Both the position numbers and the translations under genes were made by a program. A stretch of 64,000 bases of DNA. It comes from Hybos culiciformis (Eukaryota; Arthropoda; Insecta; Diptera; Hybotidae). The stretch covers positions 70,185,430-70,249,429 of the forward strand of contig OZ023273.1 of NCBI GenBank assembly GCA_964007475.1, read 5' to 3'. Below the pieces are notes generated by a model. That model had not been told where the DNA came from and ran no database searches. It saw only the letters and a program-made list of their open reading frames with translations. Numbering within the stretch: position 1 is the stretch's first letter; each line of letters begins with the position of its first letter. This document shows, piece by piece, positions 35,432 through 48,000 of the stretch.

Positions 35432-36767
35432 CTAGCTGTACCCGCACACACGTTGTTGTAGAACCCACGTTTTCAGTGAAATTTTTGTTGTCAGATTGAT
35501 TAACAATTATAGGAGCTATTATTTTATAAATTTGGGAAAATATCTAAGAAGAATTAATATTTATCATTTCTACTTATTCAACACTTATATTGTAAGAAAT
35601 CAAATGATATCCTTCCCTTAAACAGGTTTCCAAACCAAACCAAATTTGTGTTTTTATCCATTTCCTCTTTTTATGACTCAAATTTAAATAAAATTGGAAG
35701 AATTTTGGCAGTCCTCCCCGGGAGGGGTTTCTGCGTAGGGTGCTATTCAAATTTTGAAATAGCCTGAAACGACTCCGAGACAAAGAGACGGTGTAGTGGT
35801 TTAGTTTTTAATATTTTGTAGTTATTAGTAATAAAGAAATTGATTTCTATATATTCGAAGAGGCCCCCTAAAAAGAGTGTGTTTAATCATTTTTATTTAC
35901 CAAATTTGAACGAAATCGGACAACTTTTAAAGTCCGTCCCGAGGGGAGGTCCCTGGGTAGGAGGTCAACAAATGTTTTGTCACGAAATTTGTGTGTAATC
36001 AGTTCCTCTTCTTACGTACCAAATTTGAATCAAATCGGCCCAACTTTTGAAGTCCTCCCCGGAGGGAGGTCCCTATGGTTTTTTTGTTACAAAATTTGTG
36101 TGTAATCAGTTCTTTTCTTTTTGCATACCAAATATGAATTAAATCGGACGCACTTTTGCAGTCCGCCCCCAGGGGAAGTCTCTGGGTAGGAGGTTAACAA
36201 ATTTTTTGTTACGAAATTTGTGTGTAATCAGTTCTTCTTTTTACATACTAAATTTAAATGGAATGTGACGAGCTTTTAAAGTCCGCCCCCAGGGGGTAGG
36301 AGGTTCCTGGGTAGGAGGTCCCTGGGTAGGAGGTCAACAAATTTTTTGTTACAGAATTTGTGTGTAATCAGGTCTTCTTTTTACATACCAAATTTGAATG
36401 AAATCGGACGAACTTTTAAAATCCGCCCCAATGGAAGGTCCCTGGGTAGGAGGTTCCTGGGTAGGAGGTCACTGGGTAGGAGGTCAACAAATATTTTGTT
36501 ACGGAATTTTTTTGTAATCACTTCCTCTTTTTACGTACCAAATTTTAATGAAATCGGACGAACTTTTGAAGTCCGCCACCGGGGGAGGTCCCTGGGTAGG
36601 AGGCCAATCAAATTTTAAAATAGCCTATAACGACCTGACACAAAGACATGGTGTAACTTTGAAAACGATCGGTTGAGCGGTTTACGAGTCTATTCGGAAC
36701 ATACAAACAGACAAACATACAAACATACAAACAGACAAACATACAACTTCGGTTTTATATATATAGA
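35432..36767 (-). mobile_element. Helitron-like non-autonomous element, copy 2
   Basis: Read on the - strand the element starts TCTATATATATAAAACCGAA directly after an A and ends CGGGTACAGCTAG directly before a T. TC at the 5' end, CTAG at the 3' end and insertion between A and T are the known Helitron terminal rules. The leader (TTTGTCTGTTTGTATG, then CCGAATAGACTCGTAAACCGCTCAACCGATCG in two blocks) matches copy 1. The body is a tandem array. There is no Rep/helicase coding, so it is non-autonomous at 1336 bp. A clear subterminal hairpin was not found, which is the weakest part of the assignment. ORFs at 35574-35783 and 36346-36618 read through the array and are artefacts. Confidence 0.7.
35880..36610 (-). 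repeat. Tandem array of six units inside the Helitron
   Basis: Six imperfect units, anchored by an ACCAAATTTGAA-type block at about 35899, 36018, 36127, 36247, 36387 and 36537, give spacings of about 109-150 bp. Each has AAATCGGAC, a GTCCG block and GTCCCTGGGTAGGAGGTC. Two units contain a further 15-bp micro-array of GGGTAGGAGGTTCCT (about 36294-36333 and 36444-36485), which explains their extra length. Confidence 0.85.
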
Positions 36768-39367
36768 TTTAGTAAATAACTATACATAAAATAATTAAGT
36801 CAATAATGTTGATAATTAAGTCAATAATGTTCGAACTATAAACAATTCAGTTTTCAAAAGCAGAATTAGAACTTTAAGGTTTTTTTTTTTTTTTAATATA
36901 TTTGGAGTTTCGAAAATTTAGATAATTCACACTTTTAAAATTCAATCCGAACTGCCGAATCTGGAAATGTTACAAGTTTTTCATATTTTGAGAGTTTCAG
37001 TCTTATTATAATGTAAAAATTAAGTTTTAATTTTAACGAAAGATGCATAAGATCGGAAAATCCTGAAATAACTAATTTTGCAAATATTGTATAATTCCCA
37101 ATATCCTTATGTAAATTTTTCCCTTTGTTTAGTTAATTATTATATAGAGTAAGTACGCTAGTATTTTAGTTTTAAAGAAGTCAAATAGGTTTTAGCTTTT
37201 TCCTATATTAAATGTTTTTGATAAAAATATAGAATTAGTCATCATATAACATAAATTTCTTAGTAGTAAAGTAGTAAAGTAGTAGGACACTAAATCTCTA
37301 AATATAAGTAATTATATCAGCTTGGAAATAAATGAATTTGAATAGTGTAAAAAATTAAGAATATTAAAATATTTATGGTTTTTCATGTTTCATCTCCATT
37401 AATTTATTACATCTTCAATTGTATGTATAAACCAATTCAACGAGCAAAATCAGGGATATATGAATAGTATGTGTAGTTTTTTATATTTAGTTTCTTAGTT
37501 ATTTATTTACCAAATCGTGAAATATTTGATTAATACGTAAGAAATAACACATTTTGATCCATTGATAGTGCACTAAGGGAAATAGGAAAATATTTGCAAA
37601 TTATAGTATATTAATTAAATCAATTGAAATTAAAAAATATAAATATTCTCACTTTATGTACAAAATTGAAATTCCCAAAAATTACAACCAATAAAAAATT
37701 AGCAAATATTCTTAAGAGCCGACTTAATAAAAAAAATTGAAAATAAATTGTTTTCTAACAGACAGTAATTGTAATTGAAAATAAATTAAATAAAAATTAA
37801 TTATAAATCGGAAATTCATTAGCTCTTACAATTTAACGCTGCTGGATAACATTATAAATAGCCGTTTATGATTTATTAACGAATCGTATATTTTCGGATA
37901 TGTTAATCCTACATGAATTATATTTAAATACATTATAATTTTAACTTGACAGGTGATCATTATAAAGTAAAAAATAACAATTACCACTCCTACTAATTTA
38001 TATAGTAAATATCTATTTTTTGTATAATTTCAAAACTAAAAGAAAATTAATTTTCGGTCATTGATAAATTTTATTTATAAAAGAAGTAATAAAAAAAAAA
38101 CTATTTATTAGCATCATTTTTTTTTCAACATAACTAAATTTTTAAAATATTGTAATTTATTAATATTTTAATATTTTTTTTTTCCTTAAAGCAATATCTA
38201 TCAAAATTCACATTTGGCATATTTACATAATTTAAAATAAAATTTGACAAAGATATTAGTGATCCAAAAAAAAAAAAAAAAGATAGTTAGTTGTAACAGA
38301 AATTTAACTAAAAAAATGGTACAAGGTTAAAGACGCAAGGTTGAAAAAAATTTCTTGTACTTATTTAATATATATTTCCTTCTATGGCTCTGCATATAAA
38401 AACTAATTGATTTTATTAAAAACGGATGAAATATTAGAGTTACCTAACTTATCTTATATATAAATTAAATAAATTTTAGTGTGAAGAGTAAAACGTAGGT
38501 AATAACTATATGTAGATTAGATTTTTGATATTGAGATTTAATGACAATAAAATTCTTTTTGAAGACATGAAACAAGTATTCGGTGATGAACCAATAAAAC
38601 AATAATGTTTCTAAGTCTTTTACTTTAGTGTTCTTTTTTTTTAAATATAATTAAAAACATATATTTTGAATTAGATGGAATTTTCAATTTCTTCAATTTT
38701 CAGTTTTTCAAATTTTTAATTATACCCTCCAATGTAAGCCCCAAAAATCATTTGTTAAAAAAATGGATCTACTGCTGCTGTCCTTCATAAATTTTCATAT
38801 AATGAACATGTAAAATAATAAAATCATAGATTTTTATTACCTAAAGCCTGCTTGAAGCCTAATCAAAATATATTTTTTTTTATCTTTTTATAGGGTTTTT
38901 CAATAAAAACATACCTACATATTGATAAAAAAAAATACAATAAATAAAAAAAAACAAATTTAATGAAGATTGTCATTAGTTTTTTATTATTGTTATTTTT
39001 AAAAGTTCACCAGACTTAATAAAACATCGTTATTATATATTTTGTTTTGGATTTTTTTTCTGAATAAAAATTGAATTAATTAAATTTGGTTTAGTTTTTT
39101 TTTTGTTTTTTTTAGGGTCAACGCAACTATACACGGCCACTGATATTTTTTGTGTTATTTATTTTTTTGTTTTTTATTTCTTTATTTGTGCAACTTAATT
39201 ATTCCAAAACATTGAGAAAATCTGTAAACATAATTTTTTTTTTAATTCAATGTATGTTTATTATAAATGTCATTTAAATTTAAATAGTTTTTAAATGATT
39301 TACGATTGCATATAGCAAATTATTGATAAGATATTTTAATTAGTATATATAAAAGATTATTACTAAA

Positions 39368-39528
39368 GATATTTCTCTTCAAATGTATAGAGGTTGATTA
39401 ATTCGACTAGTTCATATGATAGTCCAACCTTGGTTTAGTCGAAATGTGGTTGAAAAGAGTTATTTCTCTTCAAATGTATAGAGGTTGATTAAATCGATAT
39501 TTCTCTTCAAATGTATAGAGGTTGATTA
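39368..39528. repeat. Three copies of a 33-bp block flanking the MITE
   Basis: GATATTTCTCTTCAAATG followed by TATAGAGGTTGATTA occurs at 39368-39400, 39462-39491 (first three bases missing) and 39496-39528. The first copy is followed by about 57 bp of the left end of the neighbouring MITE, the second by nothing, and the third by the full MITE. This is a local duplication of flank plus element end. Confidence 0.85.
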
Positions 39529-39533
39529 ATTCT

Positions 39534-39830
39534 ACTAGTTTATATGATAGTCCAACCATGGTTTAGTCGAAATGTGGTTGAAAAGAGTTCAACTGTTTAC
39601 ATGATGTAGTCGAAAATGTATGTAGTTGAACTGTGGTTGAAATGAGAACAAAAAAGAAACAAATAGCTGTTGCTTACTTTTAACAGGATTAACCGTTTAC
39701 ATTGAAAGAGTTAACTTAACCGAGCGAATTTGTTGGGTTTATTGAGTTTAACTCTATTTCAACTCAACCGCCGTTTACATGTAGTTGAACCCTAGTTGAA
39801 CCCGGTTTCAAATCTCCATGCAAACTAGGT
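39534..39830. mobile_element. 0.3-kb MITE, copy 2
   Basis: Same element as 30614-30884, sharing long blocks such as GAACAAAAAAGAAACAAA, AGCTGTTGCTTACTTTTAAC and CCGTTTACAT. The right end is CATGCAAACTAGG followed by TA. The left end is TA then CTAGTTTATATG. Copy 2 keeps an extra CATGTAGTTGAACCCTAGTTG segment near the right end that copy 1 lacks. A truncated extra left end lies upstream at about 39405-39461. Confidence 0.75.
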
Positions 39831-40936
39831 AGAAGAACTATATATACGGGCTTTGATAATAGAAAGTTTCCCTTATGTGTCAAAAGTAACATATTTTAAA
39901 TTTATTTTGTAGCGTGAATATGAAATATTTTAATTGATACAGTTTTTCTACTTCTTGAATTTATTTTACTTACTTGTCCATCGTGTAGTAAGTAATTGTT
40001 GAAAAAAAATTTATTATGAATTTTTTTAAATTAAATTCTTTTTCCCTTTAAATTTATTTAAAGCAAAATATTTAAAAAAAAAATTAAAAAAAAAATAAAT
40101 AGAATTAACTTGAAAACAAAACCTACTTGCAAAAAATATCCAATATAACAAAAATAAATTCTAATTTGATTGCGTGCTCATGATTGAATTTTTCTTCAAA
40201 ATATAAATTTTTTATATTTCTTTACCTATTTCAGTTTTATTTATTAAATTTTTAATTTCACATTCACTATAAAATGCATTTTTTTTTTAACTTTTAAATT
40301 AAATCTTAAAAAAAAAAACTGGAATGCTTGCATTTAACTATTACTTAAAATCATGAAATAAAACTAATTGCTTTAAATGCAATTTATTTTTTCAATTTTT
40401 AACATGCAAACCAAAAATATATATACATATAATCAAAAATTAGTTCTTTTAATTAATTGATCAATCAAAATCAGATTCTTTGGTTAAAAACAACAACAAA
40501 AATAAAAATAAAATAAGGAAGGAAATTTTTTTTACTTAATGCTTCATAATAAAGTGAATCTATTTCGGCTGTGTTTAACTTTTAATGAACGAGGAAACGA
40601 ATTTAAAAAGAAGCGAATTTAAAACGTTGGGTCAAAGGGAAGCTGTGAACTAAATATCAAGTATATCTCTTTAGTATGTGGCAATTTTTTTAATGGAAGC
40701 TTTCAAAAATTCATGGCTTATAGTATTGAAAATTAATTTCTAACATGTACATTTGACAGCTAAAATTTCGAAGACTATCCTTATTTACTCCACATACACA
40801 AATTTTATAGTTTCTTCAAACTTAGTAATATTCATCAGTTTTTAATGAACTATTGGAAACTACAAATTTTATAAACTGCGACCTGTATTAAATTTTATGG
40901 CATAAAAGTGTTTATTATTCGCTTAATAGTAGATTA

Positions 40937-41112
40937 CAATACATGTTATGAAAATTTGTTATTCTTGCGAGTTGTGTATACACACAAACACATAGACACG
41001 AGTCATATTTATATCACGAGACCGAAGGTCGAGTGATATAATATTGACGAGTGTCTATGTGTTTGTGTGTATACACAACGAGCTGTATAACAAATTTGAT
41101 TAACATGTATTG
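40937..41112. mobile_element. 176-bp near-perfect palindromic MITE, TA-flanked
   Basis: The whole element folds on itself. Outer arms are CAATACATGTTA and its complement; the inner arms include a perfect 29-bp match running GTTGTGTATACACACAAACA...CACATAGACAC. The centre is CGAGACCGAAGGTCGAGTG. It is flanked by TA at 40935-40936 and 41113-41114, as expected for Tc1/mariner-type insertion. There is no coding capacity. Confidence 0.85.
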
Positions 41113-41235
41113 TATACTGCTTTAATGTGCATGTGAAAAAAATAAACAAAAAAGTTCAAAATGAAGCAAGGAAATAAAATTTAATTAATACGGAAGTAAA
41201 TTTATTTCTCGAAATGATTTCAAACCGGATGATTT

Positions 41236-41389
41236 AAGATCAGCTAATTCCTAAAATATTAAAAAAAAAATTAATAATTTTTCAAAAAAAAATTATTCAT
41301 TTTCTTTTTTGCAAAAAAAAAAAATCGAATAATTTTTTTTTGGAAAAATTACTATTTTTTTTTTATTATTTTAGGAATTAGCTGATCTT
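41236..41389. mobile_element. 154-bp palindromic AT-rich element
   Basis: The arms begin AAGATCAGCTAATTCCTAAA on the left and its exact complement on the right. They continue inward through matching A/T blocks (TAATTTTTC / GAAAAATTA) to a short TTTTTTGC centre. It is probably another fold-back MITE. No target duplication is convincing. It lies only 123 bp from the previous palindrome. Confidence 0.75.
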
Positions 41390-42121
41390 CTTAAATTTTA
41401 TTTAATTTTATTTTTAATTATTAAAAAAAATAATAATAATTTTATAATTTTTTTTTTTTATAATTAAAAATAAAATCAAATAATTAAAATTATAATAATA
41501 ATAATTTATATTTACAATAAATAATCTCCTTGTTGCTGCCATTTTCCTCGTTTGTTGATAAAAGAAAAAAAAAATTCTTAATTGACATTTGACAATTGTC
41601 AGCAAACTTTATAATGCCAGACAAAGATATTTTCAGGGTTACCATTGTTCTATTTTTATTCATTTTGTTTTTTTAAATAAAATAAGTGCAATTTTTGAAG
41701 TGTGGTTTAAATTTTTGTACTAAAATCCAACTACACTCGCTTAAAAATTTAGTAGTAGAGGTTCGAAGATCCTTTAAAAATAGTAGATTGAAACACATGT
41801 TAAGAAAATTCATCGACTGATCGACTGGCCGCTTTTTAGAAAAAAAAAAAAGTAGCTGCGTATTTTTTTATTGGTTCTTTTTTATTTTTTTTTTGTTTGC
41901 TCAGAGTGAAAATATAGATTAGCCCAGAGGGAAAATATAGATTTTTAGCATTATAAACTAAACTTTATTTGACATTGATATGATGCATGTGAGAGGTATA
42001 CATTTGCAATTTTTCTTTTTTTTTTGTATTTGTCTGTAATGAAGTATTGTGAGTTTGAGTGATATTATTTTTGTTTATAATATTGCGCAGTTCAAAATGA
42101 AGTAAGTAAATACAATATAGA

Positions 42122-42176
42122 GAAATGTAAATACAATTTACATCACAGGGAAATGTAAATACAATTTACATTTCCC
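42122..42176. repeat. 22-bp direct repeat ending in a perfect 13-bp hairpin
   Basis: GAAATGTAAATACAATTTAC is repeated with a 28-bp period (42122 and 42150). The second copy sits in the hairpin GGGAAATGTAAAT-ACA-ATTTACATTTCCC at 42148-42176, a perfect 13-bp stem with a 3-nt loop. The ATGTAAAT motif recurs nearby (about 42235) and in the 48722-49219 unit. Confidence 0.75.
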
Positions 42177-44684
42177 TATAATTGCATGTGTATTGATGCA
42201 TGTAATGGACCATTTACCGAGCTAAATTTGTGAATGTAAATACAACTTATCGAAGACATGCACATTAAAATAATTTATTGCTAAATATATAATCAACTAA
42301 TTCGGTCAATTAAATTTGGTCAGAGGATAAAATATAATTTTATGTATTTATTATTTATGTACCAGTTATAATATAAAATATTGCATTATTATTTATAATA
42401 AAGTATTACTGTTACTAGGAATGACCTAATTTTTAAATTGCATTATTTTCAAATTTTTTATACTTATTATACAAAGATTTGAACGAAAACTACATATTAT
42501 TATTTCCTTCCTTAGATTTGTATATATTTTCCTATTTTGTTTCTTTTTTTTTTTTCAACACCATGAATTATTCATTCAAACGATTTCTTCTTCTTTTTTT
42601 TTTGTGATTTCTTATGTAGCTTATGTTTATGTTTCAATCAAATCAATATTCATATTGATTTCACATAATTTAATGAAAACTAGCTTCTTAATGATTATTT
42701 TAAATATACACAGAAAATATTTATAATTTAAATTAAAAATTCAGCTATTAAGCTGGTAAGAAATGGGACTAAGACTTTAAGCAACTTCTTTGCCAATAGA
42801 TAAATCCAGGATACATATTTCGCCTTGAATATTATAAAATCTACATATATAAGTATAATTTGGGCACTTTCCGGTACTCTTGTACTGCCAAAAAGTTAAA
42901 TATCTCAGTAGTAACAAACACAAAATAAGTTTTCATATTTCTAATAAAGTGTTTAGATATTCAATCGTTTGGGAAAAAGTCGTTTATTTTTTTTGCGCTA
43001 TATATATTTCTTGGAATTAATTAAGCGTTCAAAATCAATTAGTCGTTTTTAATAGCCCAGTGTTAGTTGAAAAAAAAAACTAATAATTTTCTCAGTGAAG
43101 CAAAGCTTATTTCGCATGTATGTAAAATGCATTGCTCATAATTATAACATACATATATTATGTAAACAGTTACGTTATTGGCACTCCACCAAAGCGATAC
43201 AATTACAAGTTATTGGTTTTTCTTACAAAATAAAAATACCATTGAATAGAAAAAAAATTTTTTTTTTATTTGCATCAGCAAAATAATTTTTTTTTTTTTT
43301 TAATATTAAATTTCCTTGATGATTTCGCTCCACTGATTCATCTTCTTTGCAATGTGTATCGCACGAAAAATTGTTACGTAACTATATATGAAAGATTTGA
43401 ATATCAATGTTGAATATAATAACGTGTGATTGAAAAGTTCAGACCAATTTCGGTGAAGCCCAATTTTTAAAATATGAACACTTTTTACTTTCTTCTTGCT
43501 TTGACATTTAAGACTTCAATTGTACAAAATAATACAATTTAAATTATCTAAAATATCATTTGCATAATGTATTTCTAATAATTTACCCATGTTCGGATCA
43601 ATGTCTTTCAGGCCAAACAGAATTTCTAGATAATTTCTAGATAATTTCAAATAAATTAAAGTATAAATTTAAGATGTAAGTATCTAAAATGCTTAGAGAC
43701 AAATTATTTAATTATCATTATGGCTGCACACATATTAAATTTAATGTCACATCACATTCAAATTGCATGACTTTTCATTATTTGTGTATAAAAATACGCG
43801 GTGGAAGCTTTTAGTTTCCTTTTGTTTTATATTTTATTCTTTTATTTCAGAGAGACTAGCCATATATTTTACATTTATTATAATAATTCTTTTCTGTTTT
43901 ACTGATATTTAATATCATATATAGTTGACTTCATGAAAAAAACATAAAAATTCATAAAAAAAAAGAAACTAAACCTTTTTCTAAGCAATTACATTATATT
44001 TTCTTGCTCCAAAAGTTTCACATATCAATTAGAAATGCATTTTCATTTGACGTTAAAATAATTGAAACTTTATAGTTAATGAATAAAAAAAGAAACTAAA
44101 AAAATGTATATAACAGAGATACTCTGGGAACAATGCTTGTTTAATAGTTAGTCATTAAACAATGGTATATAGAAATTAAAAAATTGTCACTTGTTGAGCT
44201 TCTTATGCTGCAATTTGTATTTCGGACTATGTATTATGTTAAAAGGAATTTTTTTTATTTTGTTTTAAAACTATATACCTATGCAATTATATTTTATTTT
44301 GATAATTTTAATGCTCCATATAATATGACTCTCATTTTGATTTTACAAAGTAATTTTATGGTCTTTTGGAATGAAGCTGGGGTGAAATTATGTAACTTTG
44401 TCGTCTTTGTGACAATCGACAATTTCAAAAACGATCAATTTCTATGGACAATGAAAATTATGCTTCACGTATATAATCGTCATCGTCATTTTGAAATAAA
44501 AAGGTAGTAAAACTCAATAAAAATCTTGAAAGGATAACTAGTTTATAAAGTAGAGTAAAAGAGAAGAATTATGTACCTAAAATTTTGTAGTCAATTCTCG
44601 AGAAAAAAATTTGGTTCCTATAACTTAAATTATCGTGAATTGTCTGTCAAAATAAAACGACAGCTATTTTTTGGTCCTTTCTGT

Positions 44685-45064
44685 AGTAAATGAACGTCGA
44701 TTTGGCTGAAATTTGGGGAGGAGGTAGATGCGATGACTAAACCTCAAAATCCAAGGGGATTTTTTCACGAAACCCCCCGTTTCGGAAATATGACCCACCA
44801 AATCTTTCATTTGTTTCATATACAGGAAATTTTTTTTGCTCATATTTGCCCTATTTTTTGAGAGGGAGTAGAGGTGGTTCCCTGGATGTCAAATCCAAGA
44901 CTATTTTTTTCGGAACAATCTTAATTGGTATCTATATAAACTTTGGGAGCCATATCTCCGAAACGGAGGGGTTTCTGAAAAAATCCTCTTAGACTTGGAG
45001 GTTTGGTCACCGCCTCTACCTCTCCACAAAGTTTCAGCGAAATCGAAGCTGAACACTCATTTAC
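44685..45064. repeat. Fold-back repeat with about 115-bp imperfect arms
   Basis: The left arm (from about 44685, GTAAATGAACGTCGATTTGG) is matched by the complement of the right arm ending near 45064, at roughly three-quarters identity by eye. Shared blocks include AAACCTC, GGATTTTTTCA and CGTTTCGG with a following ATATG. A third, direct copy of part of the arm (TAGAGGTGGTTCCCTGGATG) lies in the middle near 44870. Downstream DNA to about 45330 has several GTCGACAATTGT-type short inverted motifs. I cannot place it in a superfamily. Confidence 0.65.
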
Positions 45065-48000
45065 ACTTTAGCCAAATTCTCTACATTTTTTTTTTTAAAA
45101 CGATAAACTAAAATTCGCGGTATTTTTACGTGAAAAAAAAAAGTCGACATGGTCGCTTTTATGATCGAGGTCGACAAATATTTAAAATTTTTTTAGTTAA
45201 TTTCTCAATAAAATTATAAGAAATTAATTTTCCAGCTTCTAAAATAACATAAAACAAAAAGTCGACAATTGTTAAATTTTGTGACAATTGTCGATTGTCG
45301 ACCGGTGACAATTGTTATATGATTCCACCCCTGTATCGTTTTTTGAAGAATTGTCAAGACAACTAAAATCATTTTCAAATTTTAATTATATATTAATTTT
45401 TGTTATGCTTAATAACTTAAAGTGTTTGGAATAATATACTTTTTTTTTGGTTAGACGTTTTATGAAGAACCTCTAAAACCCATCTAATTTGAATGAGTGA
45501 TCCGATGATGTAAATTGTAATTTATATTACCGGTAAAAAGGCGATAAAATTTCGTGAGTTCATTATTGTCGTTATTCCAACCATTCTATTTTTTTTTATT
45601 TTAATGTTATCAAAACAGCTGCGGCTTACTTCTAACAAAAGCACTTCAATTAAGATTATTTCACTGCCAATATACTGTTATTGAAATTAAATATGATTTT
45701 CGCAAAAAATTCCTTATTTGTTTGATAGTTTTATTCTTCTTTTTTTTATTTTCGATCACTTCCTTCTTTGGCAACTCAAAATACCATATGATGAATATTT
45801 TCCAATTTTATTGTGTCGCCATCAATCTGTCAAAAAAAAAAAAAATTAATCAAACTGAAAATTACATAAAATGATATCATTATGTAATTTGATGATTTCT
45901 AACTAGATATGTTATATGTATTATTTTCTTTCTATCTCTCTACTCTCAATAAAATTCATGCAATCAATAATATCTAATATGTATAATAAGAAATCGCCTT
46001 TAAGTGATTCATGATGGGAAAATTTTAGTCAGTTAGTTTAAATATGGTAAATTCAGCAGTTTGGAAATATGTCAATTATCATAACGTTTTTTTTGTTTCT
46101 TATTTTAGTATAATTGTAAAAATGATAATGATACGATTTAATTTAATATATCAAAAATAGTTTTGTTACAACTGCGAACATATTTTTTTTGGAAACATTT
46201 CTGGACTTGTAACAAGGTCAAAAAATTAATTAAAAATCTTGAATGTGCGGAAAAAATGATAATATACAGATTAAAAAAATTTTTTTTAATATGTTTTAAA
46301 TTAATTGATCTTAGAACATATTTTGTTTAACTCCTATCTAATTTTCTAATCAAAAATACTCTCTATGTATATTTAGTTCAAAATATCCAAAATAAAGTCA
46401 TTGTTTCTGCATGTGAAAATTTAACCAATGAGTTTGCTAACTTTGCTTAAAAAGAAGATAATAATTTGTATTTTGTTTGTAACACTTGTAGACGTCATTT
46501 CCTTTAATTAAAAAAAAATAGGAAATTAAAGAACTTACAAAATGTTTAATAAACATTTTTTTTTAAAAAGGTCAAGTTCTTACTGCTTTTGGTATAATTT
46601 GTTATGTACACAAAAACATAAGAAAACATTTTTATTTTAGAAATTTGTTACTCAATTTTTTTTTTTTTTGGGTAAATAATCGAAAATCTAACACGACCTT
46701 CAGGATTCATGATTAACTGCTTTTAAAAATATTCAAAATATTTTTTTTATTTATTTTTCAAACATAAAATTTCATTCTTAAACTCTAATCACGGTATTAT
46801 TATAAAACTAACTTGTATTCAATAATAATTTATGAAAACTAATTCCTTTGACAGTAATTCTATTCTCCAGATAAATAAATCTTAAAAAAAAAGAGATAAA
46901 AATGAATCTTATGTAACTTTTTTCTTCTATATATTTTATAAAAATTTATAAAAATTTATATATATTGTTGTGAAAAAAACCAACTTCAATAAGAATCATC
47001 TTTAACTGGTTGAAAAATTCCATCAGTTATATAAGCAGTTGTCATTAAAAATGAATCTATTAAATTTTACTCTCATTCTTTTTTATTTTATATTTCAAGT
47101 TCGATTAAGATTTATAATAACTTTATGAATGAAAAATTGGTATATGATTTATAATATTATTTAAGTGAATGTTTAAAATAAACTCCATTTGTAGGTTAGT
47201 TACCGTTCTTATAATATTGTGGGTTTGAGACCATCAAACTTATTTAACCTATTTTGTATTTATTAAATCGATTTTATGAAAATTTTTATAAAAAATTTAT
47301 CTTATTTGAAATAAATTGAAATTAATTTATGTTTCTATCAACAAAATAATATTATAATTAAATTGTGAATTTACGACTCATCTTTTAAAAAAAAAAGAGT
47401 ATAAATCACTTTACTTTCGAACTTATTTTAAATTAATATTAATACAAAAAGTAAGGAATATTTTTATTTGTCTTGGAAGTTATGAAATTAAATTATTTTC
47501 CTCATTTTTCACTTTATTTTATTATATATTTTCATTTATAATAATAACAGGAAAATATAATACATTGTTCTTAATAATCATATATAACTTCACTTTAAAA
47601 AAGAAAGAAAACATTTTTTTTTAAATTATTACAGGATATAAGAGTTTTTCATAAGAAGATTCTTTCTATAATTTTCTATAGTTTCTTGTTAAAAGAAAAA
47701 AAGAAATTTACGTGTTTTAAATTAATTATCATTAGTTGCTGAATAGTTTTTTTACCATTGAAATATATTACTACAGAATTTCTGTGTACTAAATTTAAAA
47801 GAAACAATTTTTAAGAAATTTCTTTTTTCACTTCATAGATATTAAAAAAATGACACTGTTGCAAATAAGATTTGCCATTTCAAGCTTGATATAAGAGATT
47901 CATTAGAGAATAAATCAATAGAGAGTTGGGTTTTGTAAATATTATTTTCAAATCGGATTGTAATTTTATCCTCTCAAAGTCATAAGCAATATTCAACTGG

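Noticed and set aside
35574..36618. ORFs with repeated SLGRR-type peptide
   Set aside because: They are translations of the Helitron tandem array, not proteins.
43820..43905. Strong acceptor TTCTTTTATTTCAG at 43850 as an alternative exon of the long-intron gene
   Set aside because: In the required phase the frame stops after about 18 low-complexity codons with no donor, so it is less convincing than 52823.
44184..44507. 107-codon + strand ORF ending beside an AAAAG|GTAGTA donor-like string
   Set aside because: Non-ATG start, strongly Phe/Ile/Asn-biased composition, no convincing acceptor, and a weak donor.
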